This document shows positions 1 through 7,996 of a stretch of DNA of 64,000 bases, one piece after another. The translations under genes and the position numbers were made by a program. Numbering within the stretch: position 1 is the stretch's first letter; each line of letters opens with the position of its first letter. The stretch comes from DMER64 sp964554535 (GTDB lineage Bacteria; Bacteroidota; Bacteroidia; Bacteroidales; UBA932): positions 20,626 to 84,625 of the forward strand of contig CAZKPB010000009.1 in assembly GCA_964554535.1 (NCBI GenBank), read 5' to 3'. The notes under the pieces were generated by a model. That model was not told where the DNA came from. It searched no databases and worked only from the letters and a program-made list of their open reading frames with translations.

Positions 1-546
1 AATGCTCCAGGCCATAGGGATGTTTCCCTTCATTCCCGGAATAAGCTTGCCTTCTTCCAAAAGACCGGCAAACATCACCAGAATACCCTGCCCGAAAATG
101 GTGGCAAAGCGGTAAAACGTGTTGCGGATGCCCACAAAAAACGACTGTTCTCCCTGGTCAAGCGCCAGCATATAAAATCCGTCCGCCGCAATGTCGTGAG
201 TGGCACTGCTGAAGGCCATCAGCCAGAAGAAAGCCAATGTGGCTTTCACAAAGAACGCGGTGGGCAGGGTAAAGGCCACACCGGCAAAGCCTACGGCCAC
301 AAAACTCTGCATCAGCACCACCCACATGCGTTTGGTCTTGATAAGGTCCACAAACGGGCTCCACAGCGGCTTGATTACCCATGGAATATACAACCAGCTG
401 GTATACAGGGCAATATCCGTATTGGACAGGCCCAGACGTTTGTACATGATTACGGCTATGGTCATTACGGCCACATAGGGTAGCCCCTGCGCAAAATACA
501 GCGTAGGAATCCAGGCCCAGGCATTCGTTTTTTTATTGTTTGCCAT
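1..546 (-). CDS. AmpG-like MFS permease, N-terminal part (runs off window)
   Basis: The first 182 codons stay open to the window edge, so the C-terminal half is missing. The protein starts MANNKKTNAWAWIPTLYFAQ and continues with hydrophobic segments typical of the AmpG branch of the major facilitator superfamily: a FAQGLPY motif in the first helix, PLWSPFVDL in the loop after helix 2, and HDIAADGFYM further on. AmpG proteins import anhydro-muropeptides across the inner membrane for cell-wall recycling; that the substrate is the same here is inferred. The start ATG overlaps the TAA of the upstream SpoIID gene by one base (TAATG), which suggests translational coupling. It is the third gene of a leftward operon. 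Confidence 0.82.
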   Translation of the reverse strand, partial: MANNKKTNAWAWIPTLYFAQGLPYVAVMTIAVIMYKRLGLSNTDIALYTSWLYIPWVIKPLWSPFVDLIKTKRMWVVLMQSFVAVGFAGVAFTLPTAFFVKATLAFFWLMAFSSATHDIAADGFYMLALDQGEQSFFVGIRNTFYRFATIFGQGILVMFAGLLEEGKLIPGMKGNIPMAWSI

Positions 547-1850
547 TATTCATACATTTTAACAAGTTTAGCGGAAGGATAGTAATGCGCCAGCATCTGG
601 TCATAGGTATACCCTTTGGACGCCATTACGGCCCCTCCTATCTGGCAGAAACCCACCCCGTGCCCCCAGCCGGCTCCGGTAAATACAAATCCCTTAGAAG
701 TTTTGTCCACCACAAAGGCACTGGAATACAGATGCGAACGCGAGAAAGCCTTACGGATAAGCAATTCTTTGCCCAGCACCATAGTGCGCAACGACCCCTT
801 CAGACGCAATTTGCAGATACGTCCCGATGCGCCGCGCTCCAGCGGCTCAATGGATTCAATAAGGCCAAAGTCCACTCCCAGACGCTCTTTTACGATTTCT
901 GACAACTCGGCGGCCGTATACTTCACCTCCCAACGGTAAAACTGCGTGGTCTCCCGGTCGTACGTGTTAAGTACCTGCCCCAATATTTCCTTGTCCTGCG
1001 TATTGCAGAAAGCCGGCGGATTGCTTTTAATCCATATCTCGGCCTGCACGGAATCCGTCAGGTCCGGGGCCGGCAGAAAGTCGGGAAGCGCTTCCCCGTC
1101 ATAGACCCCCTGCAGGTAGGGATAGTCGGTATTGCCCCACGCCGTGGAAAAACGTTCCATATAGCCCCCGCAACATTTGGAAAAACGGGTGTCGCAGATT
1201 TTCCCGTCACTTTCCAGCACTTCCCCCCTGGTGGCGTCCACCGCACCGCGTACATTTTCATAAGACAAAGACGGCCTTGTAATGCCCTGGTAGCGTTGGC
1301 AATGGTCGTCGGCGCACACGTCAAAAAGCACGTGGTCTTCTCGGTCCCACCATTTGATCCATTGGTCCGGAGTAAGCGTTCCACAGTCGTCTGCTTCCGG
1401 GTGCGGGGCCGATGTATATCTCCCCATCTGAGATAGCAACCAACTGCGAGAAATCACCGCGTGCGCCTTCAAATATTCGCTTTGGCAGGTGGCACTCATT
1501 TCCGAGGCTATCACGCTGACCAGATATTGCTCTACGGAAAGGATATTGACCGCCCGTACCTGATTGTCTTCCGGAACAAAAGCCAGAGAACCTTCAAAGC
1601 GCTGGTTCTCTTTGCGTTCCCAATGGAAACCTATCCCAATGACCACGTCCTTGAGCAGAAAATTGCATTCGTCAGCCGACGGTTCAAACAGCAACCTGTC
1701 ATAGAGACCTCCCTCAAACAGCAATTTGCCGTCACGCAGAGACACCTCACCCGGGCCCGAATACCCTCCAAAGGATCCGTTCAGTTCAAACTGAATGGAA
1801 GCGGCACGCAGAATGCCTACTTCAATTGTTTTCTGGCTTGAAGTTCCCAT
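546..1850 (-). CDS. SpoIID/LytB domain protein
   Basis: 434 aa with the SpoIID/LytB fold: ISRSWLL in the middle, then TRFSKCCGGYMERF and the C-terminal signature GAGWGHGVGFCQIGG followed by YDQMLAHYYP. SpoIID-type proteins bind or cleave denuded peptidoglycan glycan strands. Outside spore formers they occur as lytic transglycosylase-like or amidase-enhancer proteins. The position between a glycosyltransferase and an AmpG-like permease fits a role in cell-wall fragment turnover, not sporulation. I see no clear signal peptide at the chosen start, which lies 34 bases inside the upstream gene. An internal start is possible, but the N-terminal residues already look like the family (VGILRAASIQFELNG). 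Confidence 0.85.
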   Translation of the reverse strand: MGTSSQKTIEVGILRAASIQFELNGSFGGYSGPGEVSLRDGKLLFEGGLYDRLLFEPSADECNFLLKDVVIGIGFHWERKENQRFEGSLAFVPEDNQVRAVNILSVEQYLVSVIASEMSATCQSEYLKAHAVISRSWLLSQMGRYTSAPHPEADDCGTLTPDQWIKWWDREDHVLFDVCADDHCQRYQGITRPSLSYENVRGAVDATRGEVLESDGKICDTRFSKCCGGYMERFSTAWGNTDYPYLQGVYDGEALPDFLPAPDLTDSVQAEIWIKSNPPAFCNTQDKEILGQVLNTYDRETTQFYRWEVKYTAAELSEIVKERLGVDFGLIESIEPLERGASGRICKLRLKGSLRTMVLGKELLIRKAFSRSHLYSSAFVVDKTSKGFVFTGAGWGHGVGFCQIGGAVMASKGYTYDQMLAHYYPSAKLVKMYE

Positions 1851-3271
1851 GTGCGGATACGGTCTTTATACAGGTTGTTGGCATTGGTCTTTTCTATTTC
1901 CAGCGCGGCATCCGAATTCCCTTCCCAGCGGCGGCAGCAATATACCACATCGTAGACTCGGCCAATCTGGTATTTGCGGGAAAAGTTGAGTCCCAGCGAA
2001 TAGTCTTCCCCATAATTGGTATTGGGCAGCAACACCTCTCTCAATATGGGGGTATAGAACGCTCTGGGTGCTCCCAAGCCGTTGATGCGCAGCGCGTTGT
2101 TGCGTCCGTTTTCCGGAGTCCATTCACGGTGGTCAATAATGCCGGGAGGCAGCGTCTCCATATGAAAATTGGTCATACGGTAAGTACCCACCACCATAGC
2201 GCAGTGCTGCGCATAGAAGGCATCCACCATTTTCTGCAGGGAATCGGGACCGGAATAGACATCATCACTGTCCAGCTGGACAATGAACTTTCCGCACTTG
2301 GGATGGTGCAGTGCCGTATTCCACAGCCCGCCCACAAACAAGTCCCGGCGTTCGGGAGTAATAAAAATGAGCCTGGGATCTCCGGTAAACTGTTCCACTA
2401 TGGACACCGTACGGTCCTGGCTGTGATGGTTCACCACTATCACATTGTATTTGAAGGTGGTAACCTGGCTCAAGGCCGACTTTACGGCATCGGCAATGGT
2501 CCGTTCACGGTCTTTCACCGGAATCATAACCGTGGCTTCGTATTCAAAAGAGTCCTCATTAAAAGAAATGGGTTCAAACACAGGTTCCAGGTAAGCTCCT
2601 ACGGCCTTGAGGTGTTCGGTGCAGGCCTTCTCCATGTCAATCTGCACAGCTCGGTTCTTGGGGTCCACATAGTCAAATAATTTCTGACCGCTCTTGCGGG
2701 TATCGGTTTCAATTTCCGTATACAGCAACTCGTTAATATGTACCAGGCCGGCGGCCCGGCTCACCGCCAGACGCAAATTGTACATCCCGGCATAGGGATA
2801 ATCCCCCTTGGTCTGAGCCACGGCTTCCTTTACACGAGAAGTCCTGTAAAACAATACCGACCCGAAGTTGAAATCATCACGCAACGCACCTTCCTGACAA
2901 ACAATCAGCGGCATTTTACGACGTTGTCCGTCAATGATCTGGAAATGGTCGGCATACAACATTCCGGCCTGCGAATCGTCACCCAGACGTATAAAACGCT
3001 CCAGTGCAAAATAGCCGGGTTCCAGGGTGGTATACTTAGTGTAAATAAGACAGTAATCGGCAGAAGCCGCACGGGAAATGGCGGCCACAGTGACCGACGA
3101 ATTAAGGTTGTCCGTGACAATCACGGGGTACCCCGATTCACTGAGATTTTCATCTTTAGAAGTGGACAGCAAGAAGATACGGTTTACTGTCTCTTGCCTG
3201 GACAAAAAAGACAAAGTGGCCGCCACTTGTTCCAAAGAGACGGCCGGTATAAAACAATCAACACGTTTCAT
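1817..3271 (-). CDS. Family 2 glycosyltransferase with extra N-terminal domain
   Basis: 484 aa. The C-terminal part (from about residue 245) is a GT-A glycosyltransferase: ATVMIPVKDRERTIADA opens the Rossmann-like fold, FIVQLDSDD supplies the metal-binding DXD-type motif, and NTNYGEDYSLGLNFSRKY contains the ED of the acceptor/base region. The first ~240 residues form another module of similar organisation (FIPAVSLEQVAATLSFL, then LIYTKYTTLEPGYFAL) but without an obvious DXD, so it may be a degenerate or partner GT domain. It is the first gene of the operon with SpoIID and AmpG and overlaps SpoIID by 34 bp. The donor and acceptor cannot be read from the sequence. No membrane segments are seen. 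Confidence 0.82.
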   Translation of the reverse strand: MKRVDCFIPAVSLEQVAATLSFLSRQETVNRIFLLSTSKDENLSESGYPVIVTDNLNSSVTVAAISRAASADYCLIYTKYTTLEPGYFALERFIRLGDDSQAGMLYADHFQIIDGQRRKMPLIVCQEGALRDDFNFGSVLFYRTSRVKEAVAQTKGDYPYAGMYNLRLAVSRAAGLVHINELLYTEIETDTRKSGQKLFDYVDPKNRAVQIDMEKACTEHLKAVGAYLEPVFEPISFNEDSFEYEATVMIPVKDRERTIADAVKSALSQVTTFKYNVIVVNHHSQDRTVSIVEQFTGDPRLIFITPERRDLFVGGLWNTALHHPKCGKFIVQLDSDDVYSGPDSLQKMVDAFYAQHCAMVVGTYRMTNFHMETLPPGIIDHREWTPENGRNNALRINGLGAPRAFYTPILREVLLPNTNYGEDYSLGLNFSRKYQIGRVYDVVYCCRRWEGNSDAALEIEKTNANNLYKDRIRTWELQARKQLK

Positions 3272-3302
3272 TAATTATAGAGAATATATTATGTATATTA
3301 GA

Positions 3303-3310
3303 CAAAGGTA
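3303..3310 (-). promoter_or_regulatory. -7 promoter element of the glycosyltransferase/SpoIID/AmpG operon
   Basis: CAAAGGTA on the plus strand reads TACCTTTG on the minus strand, a match to the Bacteroidetes TAnnTTTG -7 element, 31 bp upstream of the glycosyltransferase ATG. It lies back to back with the plus-strand element at 3325-3332. Confidence 0.6.
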
Positions 3311-3324
3311 ATAAACTTTTAATC

Positions 3325-3332
3325 TACTTTTG
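3325..3332 (+). promoter_or_regulatory. -7 promoter element of the TonB cassette
   Basis: TACTTTTG matches TAnnTTTG and lies 22 bp upstream of the ATG at 3355. With the minus-strand element it forms a compact divergent promoter region of about 80 bp. Confidence 0.6.
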
Positions 3333-3354
3333 TATCTAAACCAAAACTTAAACC

Positions 3355-4065
3355 ATGACAAACCTATCACGCTCTGTGGCCTTGTGCTGCGCCCTTTTGT
3401 GGTTTTTTGCACCTTCGGCCGCAGGACAGGACTATCAACCTATCATTGACCATTATTCCCAAGAGGCTGACGTCTACTCCCCCATCTATAACGGTAAATT
3501 TCCCCCGCAATACCACAGTCGCTACCTGGGCACCTTCTATCTGGATTCAGAGGAATTCCTCCCCGGGACGGTAGTGTACAACGGGAAACTCTATACAGAT
3601 GTGGAGCTCAATCTGAACGCTCACCTGGACGAGCTATACATTGTCATCCGCAAATACCACACCCAATCCGTAATGTTGAAAGACTACGTCAGCGAATTCA
3701 CCATCGGTGACAAAGCCTTTACCAAAATTCTGTTCAAAGACTGGCCCGGTGCCCCGCGCGAAGGTTATTTTCAAGTACTGCATAACGGAGAAAGAATCAA
3801 AGTATTCAAATGGACCCACAAATCCTATAACAAGGCCAATCCTTCCGAGACGCAAGCTTCCTATGTCTTTGATTCCAGATTTTTCTACTATGTAGTCAAA
3901 GACGGGGTGTTCATCCCCGTCAAGAACAAAGGTTCGTTCCTTAAAGCTTTAAGCTCACACAAAAAAGAGGTTAAAGACTATATAGGGCAACATAAACTTA
4001 TCTTAAAAAAAGAGGCAAGAGACCAGTCTTTTGCCGCTTGCGCTGCTTATTATGAAACGCTGTAA
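3355..4065 (+). CDS. Secreted protein of unknown function
   Basis: 236 aa. A signal peptide is clear (MTNLSRSVALCCALLWFFAP, cleavage likely after SAAGQ), so the protein is exported. The mature part is rich in Tyr, Lys and Phe and alternates short strand-like stretches (GTVVYNGKLYTDVELNLN, FFYYVVKDGVFIPVKNKG). I recognise no catalytic motif. It is the first gene of a rightward cassette, and its last 14 bases overlap the start of the TonB-dependent receptor gene, so the two are probably translated together. By context it is a periplasmic or surface accessory of that receptor; this is inference. Confidence 0.7.
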   Translation: MTNLSRSVALCCALLWFFAPSAAGQDYQPIIDHYSQEADVYSPIYNGKFPPQYHSRYLGTFYLDSEEFLPGTVVYNGKLYTDVELNLNAHLDELYIVIRKYHTQSVMLKDYVSEFTIGDKAFTKILFKDWPGAPREGYFQVLHNGERIKVFKWTHKSYNKANPSETQASYVFDSRFFYYVVKDGVFIPVKNKGSFLKALSSHKKEVKDYIGQHKLILKKEARDQSFAACAAYYETL

Positions 4066-6814
4066 TCTTCTATTCATCGGCTTCCTGATGACCTTCACGC
4101 CCCTGCTGCACGCACAGGAAACAGACAGGGATTACCGACTGCGCTACATCACCGTAGACTCTCTCGTACAAATTCTGGAAAGCCAGACGCCCTACCGTTT
4201 CTATTACTCGGACCACCAGACGGACACCCTGCTTATAAGTATTTCCACTCAAGGGGGAAATACACTCAGCGTATTGGATGCCGAGCTGCGCAAGTACGGT
4301 TTTTCACTCAGCCGTGCCCGGGGCAACCAATTGTACATTATTAAGGGGACGGCTCCGCAAACAAGCTTGCCCGTTGACTTTTACCAGGCCCGTCAGGATT
4401 TGGACATTGCCTCGCAAGGCTACGCGGCCCAGCAGGATCTACAGGCCGCCGCCACAGCAGCCGACTCGGAAAACCGCCTGTACACCTTGGGAGACCCTCA
4501 GCAAGCCGACCTTCCCGGCGAGGTACGTCTTACCGGATACCTGCGCGACCGCCTTACCGGCCAGCCGGTGCCCGGCATCAGCATCTTCTCTGAGGACAAA
4601 AAAAGCTATGGACAATCAGACACTTACGGATTTTACTCCATGACTCTTCCCCGCGGTTACACCACCGTGATGATACAGGGTTTCGGCTACAAGGAATCGC
4701 ACCGCGACCTGCGCATCTTCTCTGACAGTGCCCTGGATATCAATATTGAAGAGGAAGTTTACGCCCTGCAGGGCATTGTCATATCGGCCGAGAAAATGGA
4801 AAACGTGCGCAACGTGCAGATGGGCGTAGAGAAAGTGCGTGCCGACCGCATCCGCCACGTCCCCATGGCCTTTGGCGAGGCCGATGTAATCAAAGTGGTC
4901 CTGACCCTGCCCGGTGTCAAATCGGTAGGTGAAGTCTCCGGCGGATTCAACGTCCGTGGCGGTGCCGCAGACCAGAACCTGATTCTGTTCAACGAGGGTA
5001 CGGTCTACAACCCATCCCACCTGTTCGGACTGTTTTCTCTGTTCAACAACGACATTGTCAGCAATATAGAACTGTACAAAAGTTCCATTCCGTCGCGTTA
5101 CGGCGGCCGCATATCTTCCGTACTGGAAGTCAACTCGCGCGAGGGCAACAAAAACAAATTCACCGGTTCGGCCGGTATAGGTATCCTTACCAGCAAAGTA
5201 AATGTGGAAGGACCCATTGTGAAAGAAAAGACTTCCTTTATTCTGGCAGCCCGCACCACTTATTCCGACTGGATATTCGGTCTTATTCCGGAAAACAGCG
5301 GTTATAGTGACGGCACGGCCAACTTTTACGACCTCAATGCCGGTATCAGCCACAAATTCAATGATAAAAACTTCCTGTATGTAAACGGATACTATTCCCG
5401 CGACCATTTCTCTTTTGACAACTTGAGTTCCTACAAATACAACAACGCCAACGCTTCCGTCAAATTCCGCAGCGTACTGAGCGACCGCGCCCAACTGGTG
5501 GTTTCCGGAGCCTACGACCAGTACAACTACAAGAACCGTGATACCTCGTACGCTACTGCGGCCTACCAAATGTCTTACAAATTACAGCAGGTAACCTTGA
5601 AAGCCGACTACACCCTTCGCCTGCAACAGACACACAAACTCAGCATAGGGGCCAATGCGTATTACTACCGGATCAACCCGGGAAACTACGAACCCTTCGA
5701 CAACAAATCCTTAGTCACGGAAAAGTATGTGGACAGGGAGCAGGCCATTGACGCCGCCCTCTATGTGGACGACACCTGGGATATCACCCCGGATTTCTCC
5801 GTGGAAGCCGGTTTGCGTTATAACTTCTATTCGGCATTGGGGCCCAAGACCTACAACTTGTATGACCCTGCCATGCCGCCCTCACTGGAGACCCTCACCG
5901 GAAGCAAAAAAGTGGAACCGGGAAAAATGGTCAAACCTTATAGCGGTCCCGAATTGAGAGCCTCCCTCAGGTACAGCATCACGCCCACCCTGTCGCTAAA
6001 GGCCGGTTTCAACAGTATGCGCCAGAACATTCATATGCTCTCCAACACGGCCGTCATCTCGCCCACCGATATTTGGAAACTGTCCGACGCCAATATCCGT
6101 CCGCAGAGCGGATGGCAGGCCGCCGCCGGAGTCTACAAAAACTTTTTAAACAATACGCTGGAATGTTCCATTGAAGGCTATTACAAACAGATGAACCACT
6201 ATCTGGATTATGCGGCCTCGGCCCAACTGCTTATGAACCCGCACGTGGAAACAGACGTCATTGACACCAAAGGCAAGGCCTACGGTGTGGAACTGATGCT
6301 CAAGCGCACCCTGGGCCGGCTCAACGGATGGCTTTCCTACACATACTCCCGCACCCAGTTGCGCCAAAACGACTCGGGCACGGGCTTACTGGTCAATAAC
6401 GGCAACTGGTATCCGGCCGCCTACGACAAACCGCACGACGTCAAACTGGTGGGCAACTTTATGTTCACTCACCGCTTCAGCTTGTCGGCCAATGTGGATT
6501 ATGCCACCGGACGTCCCATCACCCTGCCCGTGGGTACTTATTATTATCAGGGAGGCTGGCGCCTGTATTACACCGACCGCAATGCCGGACGCATCCCCGA
6601 CTATTTCAGATTGGACATAGCCTTCAACATTGAACCTTCCCATAAGCTTACCCTCCTCACACACAGCTCGGTGACCATTGGAATTTACAATGTGACAGGC
6701 CGCAAAAACCCCTATTCCGTATTCTACAAGACAGAAGACGGACACATCAAATCCTATATGCTTTCCGTATTGGGAAGCCCCATACCCTACATCACCTACA
6801 ACATTAAATTCTAA
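4052..6814 (+). CDS. TonB-dependent outer-membrane receptor with carboxypeptidase-like N-terminal domain
   Basis: 920 aa from the ATG at 4052 (MKRCNLLFIGFLMTF), chosen over a TTG at 4031 because it begins a clean signal peptide ending at HAQ. Residues ~25-95 look like an STN domain (YITVDSLVQILESQTPYRFY). About 160-245 is a carboxypeptidase-regulatory-like beta-sandwich (GYLRDRLTGQPVPGISIF). About 265-380 is the plug (VVLTLPGVKSVGEVSGGFNV, then RYGGRISSVLEV), followed by a 22-strand-type barrel that ends in the aromatic residue of YITYNIKF. Receptors with this architecture, followed by a DUF4249 lipoprotein, are common in Bacteroidetes; their ligand is generally unknown. The STN domain suggests possible signalling, but no anti-sigma gene lies next to it. 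Confidence 0.9.
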   Translation: MKRCNLLFIGFLMTFTPLLHAQETDRDYRLRYITVDSLVQILESQTPYRFYYSDHQTDTLLISISTQGGNTLSVLDAELRKYGFSLSRARGNQLYIIKGTAPQTSLPVDFYQARQDLDIASQGYAAQQDLQAAATAADSENRLYTLGDPQQADLPGEVRLTGYLRDRLTGQPVPGISIFSEDKKSYGQSDTYGFYSMTLPRGYTTVMIQGFGYKESHRDLRIFSDSALDINIEEEVYALQGIVISAEKMENVRNVQMGVEKVRADRIRHVPMAFGEADVIKVVLTLPGVKSVGEVSGGFNVRGGAADQNLILFNEGTVYNPSHLFGLFSLFNNDIVSNIELYKSSIPSRYGGRISSVLEVNSREGNKNKFTGSAGIGILTSKVNVEGPIVKEKTSFILAARTTYSDWIFGLIPENSGYSDGTANFYDLNAGISHKFNDKNFLYVNGYYSRDHFSFDNLSSYKYNNANASVKFRSVLSDRAQLVVSGAYDQYNYKNRDTSYATAAYQMSYKLQQVTLKADYTLRLQQTHKLSIGANAYYYRINPGNYEPFDNKSLVTEKYVDREQAIDAALYVDDTWDITPDFSVEAGLRYNFYSALGPKTYNLYDPAMPPSLETLTGSKKVEPGKMVKPYSGPELRASLRYSITPTLSLKAGFNSMRQNIHMLSNTAVISPTDIWKLSDANIRPQSGWQAAAGVYKNFLNNTLECSIEGYYKQMNHYLDYAASAQLLMNPHVETDVIDTKGKAYGVELMLKRTLGRLNGWLSYTYSRTQLRQNDSGTGLLVNNGNWYPAAYDKPHDVKLVGNFMFTHRFSLSANVDYATGRPITLPVGTYYYQGGWRLYYTDRNAGRIPDYFRLDIAFNIEPSHKLTLLTHSSVTIGIYNVTGRKNPYSVFYKTEDGHIKSYMLSVLGSPIPYITYNIKF

Positions 6815-6823
6815 GGCACAGTT

Positions 6824-7984
6824 ATGAAAAGTACACATTCAATTTCTCTGATACTATTGTGCTGCAGTCTTTTTTCTTCCTGCATAGTTCCCTTTGAGCC
6901 TAAAGAATTGATTGCGGCAGACCCTGTATTGGTGGTGGAAGGCAATATTTCACTGGAAGCTCCTTTTGATATTGTGGTTTCACGTACCGTACCTCTGTCG
7001 CAGGGCAATGTGCCGTTGGCAGAGGAGGGTGCCAAAGTGGAAGTGGTGGACCAGAACGGCAAAATCTATTCCGCGGAAAGTGAAGTTACCATTGGACGAC
7101 ATTCCTTTGACATTTCCGGTTTGTCCTTGGACCAACAGATTAAATATTTCCTGCGCATCACCACGGCAGACAATGTAGTTTACGAATCCGAACCGCAACT
7201 GCCCATACATACGCCTCCTTTTGAAGTCACCTACGTACAAGATGACGCTAAACGCGAGATGCGCCTTATGGTCAATTCATTTGACGTCGGCGGAAATTCA
7301 AAATACTATATGTGGTCATACAAAGAAACGTGGGATTACACTACATTATACACGGCATACTGTATGTTTGACAACGTGGCGGGGCTGATTGACCTTAACG
7401 GAACTCCTTATATGCACCGATGCTGGGGCATCCGCTATTCCTCCGACCTGTATCTTGCCAACACGGACAAACTGAGCGAAGACCGTATCAGAGACCTGGT
7501 CATTCAGACCATTCCATACGGGGACAACAGTATCACCGAATATTATATGATTTCCGTAACGCAAACCGTTTTGTCCGAACCCGCCTACAGGTATATGGAA
7601 AACATGCGCAAGAACTCCAATGACATTGGAGGCCTCTTCTCTCCCCAGCCCAACGAGGTGCAAGGGAACATCACGTGCATCACCCATCCCGATCTGCCGG
7701 CCGTCGGTTACGTACTGGTAGGCACCGGTCAGTCGCAAACCTTGCTGGTAGACTGCACCCACCTGCCCCCGGTCAAAGAGTACACTCCCATTGATACCAC
7801 CATGTCCCTGAGAAGCCCCATCTACGAACTACGAAAACTCTACAATGAGGGCTTCAGACCTTACTACATAGATTTTATGGCCAGCTCCTCTCAATGGACT
7901 GAAACGCGCTGCGTGGACTGCCGTGCCCGCGGTGGTAGCCCGGTAGTGCCCGATTACTGGCCCGAATTCCTTCCCAGACTTTAA
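6824..7984 (+). CDS. DUF4249 family lipoprotein
   Basis: 386 aa. The N-terminus is a lipoprotein signal with a lipobox ending LFSSC, followed by the DUF4249 opening pattern (DPVLVVEGNISLEAPFDIVV), which resembles an immunoglobulin-like sandwich. The remainder contains the family's repeated Tyr/Trp-rich strands (YYMWSYKETWDY) and a Cys pair near the C-terminus (CVDCRARGG). DUF4249 lipoproteins are regularly encoded directly after TonB-dependent receptors of the preceding type and are thought to act as surface or periplasmic partners. The gene starts 9 bp after the receptor stop, so cotranscription is likely. The biochemical role is unknown. Confidence 0.85.
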   Translation: MKSTHSISLILLCCSLFSSCIVPFEPKELIAADPVLVVEGNISLEAPFDIVVSRTVPLSQGNVPLAEEGAKVEVVDQNGKIYSAESEVTIGRHSFDISGLSLDQQIKYFLRITTADNVVYESEPQLPIHTPPFEVTYVQDDAKREMRLMVNSFDVGGNSKYYMWSYKETWDYTTLYTAYCMFDNVAGLIDLNGTPYMHRCWGIRYSSDLYLANTDKLSEDRIRDLVIQTIPYGDNSITEYYMISVTQTVLSEPAYRYMENMRKNSNDIGGLFSPQPNEVQGNITCITHPDLPAVGYVLVGTGQSQTLLVDCTHLPPVKEYTPIDTTMSLRSPIYELRKLYNEGFRPYYIDFMASSSQWTETRCVDCRARGGSPVVPDYWPEFLPRL

Positions 7985-7996
7985 ACTGCGTTTTTG

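Noticed and set aside
546..1850. Evidence of sporulation (SpoIID)
   Set aside because: SpoIID/LytB domains are widespread outside spore formers; no other sporulation gene is present and the lineage does not sporulate.
4616..5569. 317-codon open frame on the minus strand
   Set aside because: It mirrors the TonB-dependent receptor and has no domain of its own.
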